Below, one piece after another: positions 1-9,074 of a stretch of 64,000 nt of DNA. The stretch spans positions 5,456,001-5,520,000 of the forward strand of contig NZ_CP094526.1 in the NCBI RefSeq assembly GCF_029910095.1, read 5' to 3'. A model generated the notes under the pieces. That model worked only from the letters and a program-made list of their open reading frames with translations, did no database searches and had not been told where the DNA came from. The translations under genes were made by a program, and so were the position numbers. Every line of letters starts with the position of its first letter. Position 1 is the stretch's first letter. The stretch is from Bradyrhizobium sp. ISRA464. GTDB lineage: Bacteria > Pseudomonadota > Alphaproteobacteria > Rhizobiales > Xanthobacteraceae.

Positions 1-1
1 C

Positions 2-793
2 GATCTCAATGCCGCGCAGGTCAACCTCGCTGTCAGCCAGGCCACCTACGCGCAGGTGATCGGCAACCCGCCGTCACAGTTGCGTCCCGCTGAGTCCATC
101 GACCGGCTGCTGCCGCGCAGCCGCGAGGAAGCCATCGCGTTTGCGTTGCGCGAGCATCCAGCCGTGCTGGCGGCTGGCTACGACGTCGACGTCGCCTCGA
201 CGTCGATCCGCGTCGCCGAAAGCAGCCTGATGCCGAACGTCACGGTGCAAGGCAGCGTCAGCAAGAGCCGCGACTCCGACTCCACGCTCGGCACCTTCGG
301 AACCGATCAGGCCTCGGTGATCGGCCAGGTCACGCAGCCGATCTATGACGGCGGCACGGCGGCGTCGCAGACCCGGCAGGCCAAGGAAGTGGCGGCGCAG
401 AGCCGGCTCGTGCTCGACCAGGTCCGCAATCAGGCCAAGACCGCCGTGGTCAGCGCCTGGGTCGCGAGCGAGGGCGCCAAGATCGCAGTGTCGGCCTCCG
501 AATCCGAGATGAAGGCCGCGGAGGTAGCGCTGGCCGGCGTGCAGAAGGAAGCCGCCGGCGGCCAGCGCACCACGGTCGACGTGCTCAATGCTCAGCAGGA
601 TTTGATCACGGCGCGGGCGCGGCTGATCGGCGCGCAGCGCGATCGCGTGGTCGCTTCCTACACGCTGCTCAGCGCGATCGGACGCCTCGACGTCAAGACG
701 CTCAATCTGAAGACGCCGGACTATCTGCCCGAGGTCCATTACCATCAGGTCCGCGACGCCTGGCATGGCCTCCGCACGCCGTCGGGACAATAG
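2..793 (+). CDS. TolC-family outer-membrane efflux protein, C-terminal part (5' end outside window)
   Basis: The reading frame is open from base 2 and ends with TAG at 791-793, so only the last 263 residues are present. The pattern is that of TolC-type outer-membrane channels of type I secretion and efflux systems: an LNAAQVNLAVSQATYAQVIG helix, then a second repeat half with SLMPNV, the TQPIYDGG strand and a long alpha-helical stretch ending in QQDLITARARLIGAQRDRVVASYTLLSAIGRL. Such proteins form the trimeric outer-membrane exit duct for an inner-membrane pump and periplasmic adaptor. The partner genes are not visible on this side; the RND genes downstream are on the opposite strand. Family is clear, substrate unknown. 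Confidence 0.9.
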   Translation, partial: DLNAAQVNLAVSQATYAQVIGNPPSQLRPAESIDRLLPRSREEAIAFALREHPAVLAAGYDVDVASTSIRVAESSLMPNVTVQGSVSKSRDSDSTLGTFGTDQASVIGQVTQPIYDGGTAASQTRQAKEVAAQSRLVLDQVRNQAKTAVVSAWVASEGAKIAVSASESEMKAAEVALAGVQKEAAGGQRTTVDVLNAQQDLITARARLIGAQRDRVVASYTLLSAIGRLDVKTLNLKTPDYLPEVHYHQVRDAWHGLRTPSGQ

Positions 794-937
794 ACGTCGA
801 CGCGGAACCGTTCGCACGACCAGCGCCGAGCCCTTCCCGCCCGAGCGATCCCCCGATAACCTCCCTCCCCGCCGGCGACAGATAACGCCGAGGCGCGGAT
901 GACGCGCATAACAGCCGAGCACGCAGGGAGACGTCCA

Positions 938-1906
938 ATGCTGACGCGACGCAGTATGATGTTGGCTTCCATCGCGGCGGGAGTGACCATGACCAGCAGC
1001 AACGCATTTTCCAGGGCCTCGCAGCCATCGACCCCGGTGAACTTCGATGTGCCGGCCGGGGCATGCGACTGCCACACCCACATCCATGGAGACCCCGCGA
1101 AGTTCCCGTTCTTCGCGGGCCGCGTCTATACGCCGGAACAGGCCTCGCCCGAGGAGATGACCGCCCTTCACAAGGCGCTGCACATCGAGCGCGTGGTGAT
1201 CGTGACCCCGAGCGTCTACGGTCCCGACAATTCGGCGACGCTGTTCGGCATCATGGCCCGCGGCCCCACCGCGCGCGGGGTGGCCGTGATCGACGACAAG
1301 ACCAGCGAGAGCGATCTGGACGCCATGCACAAGGCCGGCTTCCGCGGCATCCGCCTCAACCTCGCGACCAGTGGCGTCAACGATCCCAATGTCGGCCGGC
1401 AGCGCTTCTCGGCCGCCGTGGAACGGATGAAGACACGCGGCTGGCACATCCAGCTCTTCACCAACCTCGCCGTGATCTCGGCGATCAAGGATCTCGTCGC
1501 CGCCGCCCCGGTGCCGGTTGTGTTCGATCATTTCGGCGGCGCGGAGGCCGCGCTCGGCGTCGCGCAGCCGGGATTTGCCGACCTGCTCGAGCTCGTCAGA
1601 TCCGGCAAGGCCTACGTCAAGATCTCCGGCGCCTACCGCGCCTCCAAGCTCGCCCCCGACTATCCGGACGCCGTGCCGCTGGCGCAGGCGCTGATCACGG
1701 CCAATGCCGAGCGGATCGTCTGGGGAACCGACTGGCCGCACCCGAATTCGGTGACGCCGCCGGGCAAGAAGGTCACCGACGTCACGCCGCTGTACCAGAT
1801 CGACGACGGCCGCCTCCTCAACCAGCTGCCGGTCTGGGCGCCGGATGCCGCGGTCCGCAAGACGATCCTGGTCGACAATCCGGCACGGCTCTACGGCTTC
1901 ACCTGA
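938..1906 (+). CDS. exported amidohydrolase-family (amidohydrolase_2) hydrolase
   Basis: 322 residues. I chose ATG 938 over ATG 899 because GGGAG lies 7 bases upstream of it. The N-terminus reads MLTRRSMMLASIAAG, a twin-arginine-like export signal. The rest is a TIM-barrel metal-dependent hydrolase of the amidohydrolase_2 type (related to 2-pyrone-4,6-dicarboxylate lactonases): DCHTHIH at residues 44-50 gives the first metal or substrate histidines, FDHFG near 196-200 and WGTDWPHP at 262-269 carries the catalytic aspartate. Such enzymes hydrolyse lactones or decarboxylate aromatic acids; the substrate cannot be read from the sequence. It stands alone between a TolC gene and a convergent RND permease gene. 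Confidence 0.85.
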   Translation: MLTRRSMMLASIAAGVTMTSSNAFSRASQPSTPVNFDVPAGACDCHTHIHGDPAKFPFFAGRVYTPEQASPEEMTALHKALHIERVVIVTPSVYGPDNSATLFGIMARGPTARGVAVIDDKTSESDLDAMHKAGFRGIRLNLATSGVNDPNVGRQRFSAAVERMKTRGWHIQLFTNLAVISAIKDLVAAAPVPVVFDHFGGAEAALGVAQPGFADLLELVRSGKAYVKISGAYRASKLAPDYPDAVPLAQALITANAERIVWGTDWPHPNSVTPPGKKVTDVTPLYQIDDGRLLNQLPVWAPDAAVRKTILVDNPARLYGFT

Positions 1907-1925
1907 TTGCCTGCGGGATCGCTCC

Positions 1926-4900
1926 CTAGCGCTCGCGCGGCCGGCGCGAGAAATAGGAGATCAGCACCGGCAGCGTGACCAGGATCACCAGCGGCGCCAG
2001 CATCATGCCGGTGACGACGACGATCGCGAGCGGCTTCTGCACCTGCGAGCCGATGCCCTCCGACACCGCCGCCGGCAGCAGCCCGACGCCGGCGACGACG
2101 CAGGTCATCAGCACCGGGCGGAGCTGGAGCTCGCCGGTGCGGATCACCGCACGCATGCGGTCGTAACCCTCGTCGATCAGCTGGTTGAACTGCGACAGGA
2201 TGATGATGCCGTCCATCACCGCGATGCCGAACAGCGCGATGAAGCCGATAGCCGCCGACACGCTGAACGGAATGCCCGAGATCAGGAGCCCGAGCACGCC
2301 GCCGAAGATCGCCATCGGGATCACGCTCATGGCGAGCAGCGTGTCGACCATCGAGCCGAAATTGAAGAACAGCAGCGCCGCGATCAGCGCGAGGCTGATC
2401 GGCACCACGATCGACAGCCGCTTGATCGCGTCCTGCAAATTGCCGAACTCGCCGACCCATTCGAGATGCGAGCCGGGCGGCAGCTGCACCTGCTCGTTGA
2501 CCTTCTGCTGTGCCTCCAGGATCGCGCTGCCGAGGTCGCGGTCACGTACCGAGAACTTGATCGGCAGGTAGCGCTCCTGCTGCTCGCGGTAGATGTAGGC
2601 GGCGCCCGAGACCAGCTTGATCGAGGCGACCTCGCTCAAGGGGATCTGCGTGATGCCGCCATTGGGGTTGGCCACGCCGACGCGCAGGTTCTGGATCGCC
2701 TCTGCGCTCTTGCGATATTCGGGTGCGAGCCGAACGATGATCGGGAAATGCCGGTCGCTGCCGGGTTCATAGAGGTCGCCGGCGCTGTCGCCGCCGATCG
2801 CGACCTTGATCGTCGCGTTGATGTCGCCCGGTGACAGGCCGTAACGCGCCGCCCGTGCTCGGTCGACGTCGATCTGGATGGTGGGCTGGCCGAGCGAGGT
2901 GAACACGGCGAGGTCGGTGATGCCCTGCACCGTCGCCAGCACGGACTTGATCTTGTTGGCAGTGTCGGTCAGCGCCTGCAGGTCGTTGCCGTAGAGCTTG
3001 ATCGAGTTCTCGCCCTTCACGCCCGACACCGCCTCCGAGACGTTGTCCTGCAGGTATTGCGAGAAGTTGAATTCGACGCCGGGGAACTTGTCCTGCAACT
3101 GCGCGAGCAATTGCGCGGTCAGTTCGTCCTTGTCATGTGTGCCGGGCCATTCGCTGACCGGCTTCAGCGGTGCGAAGAACTCGGCATTGAAGAACCCTGC
3201 GGCGTCGGTGCCGTCATCGGGCCGGCCGTGCTGCGACACCACGGCTTCCACCTCGGGACGGCTGCGGATCAGCCGCCGCATCTCATTGACGTAGGCGTTG
3301 CCTTCCTGCAGCGAGATCGTCGGCGGCAGCGTGGCGCGGATCCACAGATTGCCTTCTTCCAGCTTGGGCAGGAATTCGAGGCCCAGGAAGCGCGCGAAGA
3401 TGACGGTCATGACCACGAGGCCGGCCGCGCCGGCCATCACGACCTTGCGGTTGGCGACCGCCCAGTTCAGGACCGGCAGATAGATCTGGTCGAGCTTCCT
3501 GACGATCCAGGTCTCGGTCTCGTGAATATGCGCCGGCAGGATGATCGCGCTCAAGGCCGGCGTGATCGTGAACGTTGCCAGCAGCCCGCCCGCCAATGCA
3601 TAGGCGTAGGTCCGCGCCATCGGCCCGAAGATGTTGCCTTCGACGCCGCCCAGCGTGAACAGCGGCAGGAAGGCGGCGACGATGATGGTGGCGGCAAAGA
3701 AGATCGAGCGCGAGACGTCGGCTGCGGCCGACAGGATCGCGTGACTCTTTATGCCCATCACCGTGTCTTCGGAGATATGGCTCTGCTCCGTCTCCGAGAG
3801 CGAGGTGGTCTGCGACAGCCGCCGGAAGATCGCCTCCACCATGATGACGGTGGCATCGACGATCAGGCCGAAGTCGATCGCGCCGACCGACAGCAGGTTG
3901 GCGGACTCGCCGCGCAGCACCAGGATGATCACGGCGAAGAACAGCGCGAACGGAATCGTCGCGCCGACGATCAGCGCGCTGCGGAGATCGCCGAGGAAGA
4001 TCCACTGCAGCAGCACGATCAGGAGGATGCCGACCACCATGTTGTGCAGCACGGTGTGGGTGGTGAGCTCGATCAGGTCCTTGCGGTCATAGATGCGCTC
4101 GATCTTCACGCCCGGCGGCAGGATCGAGGAGTTGTTGATCTGATTGACGAGCTGCTCGACGCGGGCGATCGTCGGCGAGCTTTGCTCGCCGCGCCGCATC
4201 AGCACGATGCCCTGCACGATGTCGTCGTCATTGTCGATGCCGGCAATGCCGAGCCGCGGCTTCTCGCCGATGGTGACGGTGCCGATATCCCTCACCAGCA
4301 CAGGATTGCCGCCGGACTGCGAGATCATGGTGTTGGACAGGTCGTCGATCGAACGGATCAGGCCGACGCCGCGCACCACGGCCGACTGCGTGCCGATGTT
4401 CACGGTGTTGCCGCCGACATTGATGTTGGCGTTGGAGACGGCCTGCAGCACCTGCGGCAAGGTCAGGCCGTTGGCGACCAGCTTGTTGAAGTCGACCTGG
4501 ATTTCATAGGTCTTCGTCTTGCCGCCCCAGCCAGTGACGTCGATTACGCCGGGCACCGCGCGGAAGCGGCGCTGCAGCACCCAGTCCTGCAAGGTCTTGA
4601 GGTCGAGCACACTGTAGTTCGGCGGGCCCTTGAGCCGGTAACGGAAGATTTCACCGATCGGGCTTGTCGGCGAAATGCCGGGCTGCACATTCCCCGGCAA
4701 CGGAGCGAGCTGCGACAGGCGGTTCAGCACCTGCTGCAGCGCCTCATCATAGGTGTAATCGAACGAGAACTGCAGCTTGACGTCGGAGAGCCCATACAGC
4801 GAGATGGTGCGGATGGTGCGCAGGTTCTTGATGCCGGCGACCTGGGTCTCGATCGGGATCGTGATGTAACGCTCGATCTCCTCCGCCGAAAGGCCTGGGC

Positions 4901-5054
4901 TCTGCGTCACCACGTCGACCATCGGCGGGGTCGGGTCGGGATAGGCCTCGATGTTGAGCTGCTTGAACGCGAGCAGGCCGCCGATGAGGACGGCCACGAA
5001 CATGGCCACCATCAAGTAGCGGCGATTGACGGCAAGGGCGACGAGGCGATCCAT
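1926..5054 (-). CDS. CusA/CzcA-type RND efflux permease
   Basis: 1042 residues, the usual size for an RND inner-membrane pump (12 transmembrane helices, two large periplasmic loops). It starts MDRLVALAVNRRYLMVAMF, followed by AYPDPTPPMVDVVTQSPG, the conserved first periplasmic strand of heavy-metal-efflux RND proteins. TM4 carries GAIDFGLIVDATVIMVEA, close to the DFGxxVD proton-relay signature of CzcA/CusA, but Gly-Ala is replaced by Ala-Thr. It lies 89 bases downstream of an adaptor gene in the same direction, so the two form one efflux unit. No outer-membrane gene follows; the TolC gene at the window start is on the other strand. The substrate could be a metal or an organic compound. Confidence 0.9.
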   Translation of the reverse strand: MDRLVALAVNRRYLMVAMFVAVLIGGLLAFKQLNIEAYPDPTPPMVDVVTQSPGLSAEEIERYITIPIETQVAGIKNLRTIRTISLYGLSDVKLQFSFDYTYDEALQQVLNRLSQLAPLPGNVQPGISPTSPIGEIFRYRLKGPPNYSVLDLKTLQDWVLQRRFRAVPGVIDVTGWGGKTKTYEIQVDFNKLVANGLTLPQVLQAVSNANINVGGNTVNIGTQSAVVRGVGLIRSIDDLSNTMISQSGGNPVLVRDIGTVTIGEKPRLGIAGIDNDDDIVQGIVLMRRGEQSSPTIARVEQLVNQINNSSILPPGVKIERIYDRKDLIELTTHTVLHNMVVGILLIVLLQWIFLGDLRSALIVGATIPFALFFAVIILVLRGESANLLSVGAIDFGLIVDATVIMVEAIFRRLSQTTSLSETEQSHISEDTVMGIKSHAILSAAADVSRSIFFAATIIVAAFLPLFTLGGVEGNIFGPMARTYAYALAGGLLATFTITPALSAIILPAHIHETETWIVRKLDQIYLPVLNWAVANRKVVMAGAAGLVVMTVIFARFLGLEFLPKLEEGNLWIRATLPPTISLQEGNAYVNEMRRLIRSRPEVEAVVSQHGRPDDGTDAAGFFNAEFFAPLKPVSEWPGTHDKDELTAQLLAQLQDKFPGVEFNFSQYLQDNVSEAVSGVKGENSIKLYGNDLQALTDTANKIKSVLATVQGITDLAVFTSLGQPTIQIDVDRARAARYGLSPGDINATIKVAIGGDSAGDLYEPGSDRHFPIIVRLAPEYRKSAEAIQNLRVGVANPNGGITQIPLSEVASIKLVSGAAYIYREQQERYLPIKFSVRDRDLGSAILEAQQKVNEQVQLPPGSHLEWVGEFGNLQDAIKRLSIVVPISLALIAALLFFNFGSMVDTLLAMSVIPMAIFGGVLGLLISGIPFSVSAAIGFIALFGIAVMDGIIILSQFNQLIDEGYDRMRAVIRTGELQLRPVLMTCVVAGVGLLPAAVSEGIGSQVQKPLAIVVVTGMMLAPLVILVTLPVLISYFSRRPRER

Positions 5055-5094
5055 TCAGATCGGAGCTTTCAGGCTGGAAGGACTGCTTTGATTG

Positions 5095-5140
5095 AGCATG
5101 ATCTCGTCGGAAGACCGACCCCACTTTTCCGGATCATGCT
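5095..5140. repeat. dispersed intergenic palindromic repeat
   Basis: AGCATGAT (5095-5102) and its exact reverse complement ATCATGCT (5133-5140) bracket a block reading CTCGTCGGAAGACCG...CACTTTTCCGG. I recognise this as a repeat widely scattered in Bradyrhizobium-group genomes. It fills most of the gap between the adaptor and permease genes of the efflux unit and could fold in the mRNA between them. Confidence 0.6.
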
Positions 5141-5143
5141 GTC

Positions 5144-6388
5144 TTAAGTGCCGGACGCGGCGCGGTCGATGAAGAGGCTCCCCTTCGTCACGATCTGCTC
5201 GCCGGGCTTCAGATTGCTGGCAACCTCGACGAGGTCGCCATTGGTGAGGCCGGGCTTGATCTGGCGCAACTCGATCGTCTTGTCGTCGCGCACGACCCAG
5301 ACCCGAACCTGGTCGCCCTCGTAGATCAGCGCCTGCTTCGGCACGCCGACCGCCGGGTGATCGCCGGTCGAATACAGCGTCACATTGGCGAACATCTCAG
5401 GCTTCAGCCGGTTGTCCTTGTTGTCGATGGTGGCGCGGACCAGAAGCCGGCGCGAGGTCGGATCGATCGCGGCGGCCACGTAGTTGATCCGGGCGTTCAG
5501 CACCTTGCCCGGCAGCGCCATCACGCTGAAGCTGACGTCCTGCCCGACAGCGACGTTGTCCGCGTCGGATTCGCGGACATAGGCGATCAGCCAGACCGTG
5601 GAGAGGTCGCCGATCACGTAGACCGGATCGCTGGCGCCAGTCGAGACATACTGCCCTGGGCCCGCCTTGCGCTGGACGATGGTGCCGCCGATCGGCGCGA
5701 ACACCGTCGTCTCCGGATTGAGGCGGCCCTTCTGCTGCAGCGTCGCGATGGCGTCGTCGCCGAAGCCGAGGATGTGCAGCTTGTTCTGCGCGGCTTCCAG
5801 CTGGGTCTGCGCCGAGCGGGCGTCATTCTGGGCCTGTACCAGCGCTGCCTGCGCCTGCTGATAATCCTTCAGCGGGATCGCCTTGCCCTCGGACAGGTCC
5901 TTGGCACGCTTCTCCTGGATCTGCGCGAGGTCGAGCGCCGATTGCGCCTTGTTGAGGCCGGTCATCGCCGCGACATAATCGTTCTGGGCCTGCACGGTGT
6001 CGGCCGCCTCGATCACGAACAGCGGCTGCCCCTTGGCCACGCTCTCGCCCGGCCGCACCAGCAGCCGGGTCACCCGGCCGGTATAGGGCGAATAGACCGG
6101 GGTGGACCGGTCTTCATCGATCCCGATCTTGCCCTCGGTCACGAGCTCGGAGCGAAAGGTGTGTTCGGTCACTGTCTGGAAGGTCAGGCTGGCCCATTCG
6201 GCCGCGGTCGGGGTGTAGCGCGAGCCTGCCTTGCGGGACTGGCTGGAGACCTCCGACGGCGTCGGTTTGGCCGCGCTGAGATACGCGTAGCCGTAGACAG
6301 CGGCCCCGGCCAGCGCCAGCACCGCCACGGCCGTCACCATTCGCGGGCGGTTAAAGCTCTGTGTTCGTTTGGTGAATTCTTTAAGCAT
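5144..6388 (-). CDS. RND periplasmic adaptor (HlyD/CusB-type membrane-fusion protein)
   Basis: 414 residues. One N-terminal membrane anchor (about residues 17-37, MVTAVAVLALAGAAVYGYAYL) is followed by the lipoyl half-motif region GRVTRLLVRPGESVAKGQPLF, an alpha-helical hairpin with many Gln/Ala (LNKAQSALDLAQIQEKRAKDL), the second lipoyl half (VFAPIGGTIVQRKAGPGQYV) and a beta-barrel domain (DLSTVWLIAYVRESDADNVAVG). This order defines adaptors that link an RND pump to an outer-membrane duct. It is the promoter-proximal gene of the pair with the permease downstream. Start support is weak; M17 is a possible alternative. Confidence 0.9.
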   Translation of the reverse strand: MLKEFTKRTQSFNRPRMVTAVAVLALAGAAVYGYAYLSAAKPTPSEVSSQSRKAGSRYTPTAAEWASLTFQTVTEHTFRSELVTEGKIGIDEDRSTPVYSPYTGRVTRLLVRPGESVAKGQPLFVIEAADTVQAQNDYVAAMTGLNKAQSALDLAQIQEKRAKDLSEGKAIPLKDYQQAQAALVQAQNDARSAQTQLEAAQNKLHILGFGDDAIATLQQKGRLNPETTVFAPIGGTIVQRKAGPGQYVSTGASDPVYVIGDLSTVWLIAYVRESDADNVAVGQDVSFSVMALPGKVLNARINYVAAAIDPTSRRLLVRATIDNKDNRLKPEMFANVTLYSTGDHPAVGVPKQALIYEGDQVRVWVVRDDKTIELRQIKPGLTNGDLVEVASNLKPGEQIVTKGSLFIDRAASGT

Positions 6389-6538
6389 GCGGTCCGGGGG
6401 TCGATCGTTTCAGCTTCCGGTGGGACGGCCCCAGCGGTGCGCTAATAGTGCTGATTTGGTGTTGTAAACAACCTAAAAATCGCCGTTCGGCAGCGGCTGC
6501 GGTTAAAGATTGGATAGCCTGAATGACGCCTGAACGCC

Positions 6539-7930
6539 TCATCCGGGAAACTCCGGAGGATGGCTGCCGAGCGGCATCGCCGGGCGCGACCAGTGGGCCG
6601 GCGTTTTCGACAGCACGGCCGCGTGCCTGACCGAGCTCAGTGTGCCCAAACCGGACGGGAGCTGCTCGATGTACGGCGTCACCGCATCGGCCTTCAGGTC
6701 CCCGGTGGCCAGACCGCCCGCGACGCGGCCGAGATTCCACAGCCAGCGCCCGGTCTGCGCCAGCGAGACCCGGACGTGCCAGCTGCCGCCCTCGCGCGCC
6801 TGGCGGGCCTTCGCCATCATGGCGCCGAACGCCATGAAATATCCGGTGGCGTGGTCGAGCATCTGCGCCGGCAGCTCCTTCGGCCCGTCGATCCCGGCGG
6901 CCTGCCCTTCGGCGTGATTGAAGCCGGTCGTGGTCTGTACCAGGGAATCGAAACCGCGGCGGTCCGCCCACGGACCAGCATGCCCGTAGGCCGAAAGCGT
7001 CACATAGACGATGCCGGGGTTGATCCGCGCGGCCTCCTCCGAAGAGAAGCCGAGACGCGCGATCGCCTGCGGACGATAGCCCTGTGAGAAAATATCGGCC
7101 TGCGCCACGAGATCGCGCATCACCTGCCGCCCCTCCTCGCTCCGCAGTTCGACGAAGCTCGAAAGCTTGCCGCGGCCGGTGTCGATGGTGAGCCACGGGA
7201 TCGCCGGCAAGTCGGGACCCGAGATCAAGAGCACGTCGGCGCCATGCGCGGCGAGCGTGCGGCCGGCGACGGGGCCCGCGATCACACGCGAGAGATCAAG
7301 GACGCGGAGGCCGGCCAACGGCCGGTCGCCCGAGGCCCAAGGCTTTGGTGCGGCGTCGCCGATCTTCTCGATTTCGATCAGCGGCAGTTTTGCGAGCTCT
7401 TTCGCGTGCGGCGTCGCGGACCATTCGTCGTACGAGCGCATCAGCGCCACGACGCCGCCGGCGGCGTAGGCCGCGGTCTCGAACGCCTCGCCGTCCCATT
7501 GCATCAGCGCAGCCTGGACGTCGTCACGTTCCGCCTTGCAAGCGAGCACCCGGCAGACGGCGTCGCGGTGATGCGGGAAATTGGTGTGGAGGCGGACAAA
7601 GCGGTTGTCGCGTGTGCGGTAAACGCCGGCGATCTTGTCCCAGGCCGGTGGCGGCGGCTTGCCGTCGACGCGCAGGTAGCGTTCGCTGCGGCATTCGACG
7701 ACGGCGTGGCGCATGTCGACGGCGACGTCCTGCCTCTCGCCGCTGCGTGATCGCCAGATCTCCGCAGCCGCCAGGCCCGCCACGGCGATCGAGGCCTGCG
7801 CCGCCGCGCCGACACGGAACGACGACGGCAGTTGCGGCTCCGCGCCGGTCAGCCTGACCGCATCGAGCGCGGACGGCGCGCCGCCGGCACCGGTCCAGAT
7901 CTCGGCAAGGATTTCACTGACGTCCTGCAT
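6539..7930 (-). CDS. CaiB/BaiF family (class III) CoA-transferase
   Basis: 463 residues from ATG 7930, which has AGAGG 7 bases upstream; an in-frame ATG 6 bases earlier is the alternative. The second half has the family hallmarks: PLAGLRVLDLSRVIAGPVAGRTLAAHGADVLLI near residues 210-245, and an Asp in the LDHATGYFMAFGAMMA helix that fits the position of the acyl-accepting aspartate. The first 200 residues look like a degenerate first lobe (VAVDMRHAVVECRSERYL), so the protein is longer than the usual 400 residues, as in a pseudo-duplicated subgroup. It would move CoA between carboxylic acids in the cytoplasm. Donor and acceptor are unknown, and the neighbours give no clue. Confidence 0.85.
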   Translation of the reverse strand: MQDVSEILAEIWTGAGGAPSALDAVRLTGAEPQLPSSFRVGAAAQASIAVAGLAAAEIWRSRSGERQDVAVDMRHAVVECRSERYLRVDGKPPPPAWDKIAGVYRTRDNRFVRLHTNFPHHRDAVCRVLACKAERDDVQAALMQWDGEAFETAAYAAGGVVALMRSYDEWSATPHAKELAKLPLIEIEKIGDAAPKPWASGDRPLAGLRVLDLSRVIAGPVAGRTLAAHGADVLLISGPDLPAIPWLTIDTGRGKLSSFVELRSEEGRQVMRDLVAQADIFSQGYRPQAIARLGFSSEEAARINPGIVYVTLSAYGHAGPWADRRGFDSLVQTTTGFNHAEGQAAGIDGPKELPAQMLDHATGYFMAFGAMMAKARQAREGGSWHVRVSLAQTGRWLWNLGRVAGGLATGDLKADAVTPYIEQLPSGLGTLSSVRHAAVLSKTPAHWSRPAMPLGSHPPEFPG

Positions 7931-8046
7931 GCGCATGCCTCTTTCCGACCGTTGTATGCCCGAGCATGATGACAGAAAGGCGGTGCCGGTTTGGCCCGTC
8001 AAGTTGGGCTTTTCAAGGGCTTCGCCCGACCGGAACAGGAGTTGCA

Positions 8047-8334
8047 ATGGCTGCCATCGATCCCCTCACCGCCGGCGGCGTTTTTCTTGCGACCGCGGCC
8101 ACCGACGCGGTCTATGTCATGTTCACCTCGGCAGTCGTCGCGCGCAAACGCGTGCCGGCCGCGACCTGGAGCAGCATTTGGTACCTGCTCTCGTCCTATG
8201 CCGTGATCAGCTACACCGAGAACTGGGTCTATGTCGCCTTCGCCGCCGCCGGCTCCTGGGTCGGCGCCTATGCATCGATCACCTTCCTGCATCGCCCGCC
8301 GGGCGGACCGCCGGTGGGTGCCGCGGTGGAGTAG
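8047..8334 (+). CDS. small two-to-three-helix membrane protein of unknown function
   Basis: 95 residues. The ATG at 8047 follows CAGGAG with 6 bases of spacing. The sequence is almost all hydrophobic: a helix at about 9-30, a second from SSIWYLLSSYAVISYTENWVYV and a third from FAAAGSWVGAYASITFL, then a polar Pro/Gly tail. I recognise no family. Strong ribosome site and clean membrane topology argue that it is real. It is divergent from the CoA-transferase gene. Confidence 0.65.
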   Translation: MAAIDPLTAGGVFLATAATDAVYVMFTSAVVARKRVPAATWSSIWYLLSSYAVISYTENWVYVAFAAAGSWVGAYASITFLHRPPGGPPVGAAVE

Positions 8335-8400
8335 TGTGCGGCTGCTGAAGAATTCATCCGCCGTCCCTGCGAAAGCAAGACCCATCCGATAGGGACCACT

Positions 8401-8436
8401 TGTAAGCTACACGTCAGCTGTAAGCTACACGTCAGC
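8401..8436. repeat. two exact tandem copies of an 18-bp unit
   Basis: TGTAAGCTACACGTCAGC occurs at 8401-8418 and again, identical, at 8419-8436. Confidence 0.95.
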
Positions 8437-8496
8437 ATTCTCGCGACACGAATTGCCCGAGCTTTGCATCTCGTTCCGCCCTCTCTTGATCAGAGG

Positions 8497-8602
8497 GCGC
8501 AGGGAAAGCCGGGTGCCGATCGCACCCATGGGTCCGGTGCAACAAAAAGCACCGGAGGTAGGACCACAGGTGAAACCGGAGCAATCCCGGCTTTCCCTGC
8601 GC
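8497..8602. repeat. 106-bp element with 17-bp perfect terminal inverted repeats and internal hairpins; possible structured RNA
   Basis: GCGCAGGGAAAGCCGGG (8497-8513) is the exact reverse complement of 8586-8602. Inside lie ACCCATGGGT (palindrome, 8524-8533) and CCGGTGC (8534-8540) paired with GCACCGG (8549-8555) across AACAAAAA. Nothing in it codes convincingly. It may be a transcribed small RNA or a member of a dispersed repeat family; no second copy is seen in this window. Confidence 0.6.
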
Positions 8603-8945
8603 GATGGGTTACGGCTTACTTCGCGCTCTCCCCGGCGAGACTTGGCTTTTTTGTCACCGTCTTCGCGAAGACGTTTTGCATCTTGCGAGGAGACACCTGC
8701 CACTGGGGCGTCGAGACCACACGACTTCACCGTCCGCCTCATGCGCACTCGTCAGTTGCGCACTCCGCGTCCACCGCATCCCGACCCAACACTCGTGACG
8801 ATCGCGAAGCGCCCCTCAAGCGGGTGAGACGGACTCTTCATACACTGAGTTGTTATTCTGGAAAACAGAAATATTTTTGATGCGAGGGCTTGCGCCGTCG
8901 GGCAACTCAGTGATTGCACGTAAGGGAGACACCGGCGAAAGGGTT

Positions 8946-8968
8946 CCCTCTCCCCTTGCGGGAGAGGG
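8946..8968. repeat. palindromic element of the CTCTCCC-TTGCGGG family, intergenic copy
   Basis: CCCTCTCCC (8946-8954) pairs with GGGAGAGGG (8960-8968) around CTTGC, followed by TTAGGGAGAGGGG. The same core occurs inside dnaE2 and imuB in this window. Confidence 0.8.
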
Positions 8969-9074
8969 TTAGGGAGAGGGGTGCCACACGACGCGCACTC
9001 TCCGTATTCGCTACAGCGGCAAGCGAACGCAATTTGCGAGGACAAACGCCCACATCGATCAGTTCAGTCCGCGG

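Larger units (their letters stand above)
8335..9074. other. gene-poor region rich in repeats
   Basis: 740 bases without a convincing gene. It holds two tandem copies of an 18-base unit (8401-8436), a long inverted repeat that could form an extended hairpin (8497-8602), a perfect 16-base palindrome CGTCTTCGCGAAGACG (8658-8673) and a CTCTCCCC-TTGCGGG-type palindrome (8946-8968). Short open frames exist on both strands, but they overlap one another, lack ribosome sites and run through the palindromes. Confidence 0.6.

Noticed and set aside
3057..5147. Plus-strand open frame (about 696 codons) across the RND permease
   Set aside because: Antisense shadow of the permease with extreme Arg/Asp/His content.
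8453..8880. Overlapping short frames on both strands
   Set aside because: They run through palindromes, lack ribosome sites and show no conserved-looking composition.
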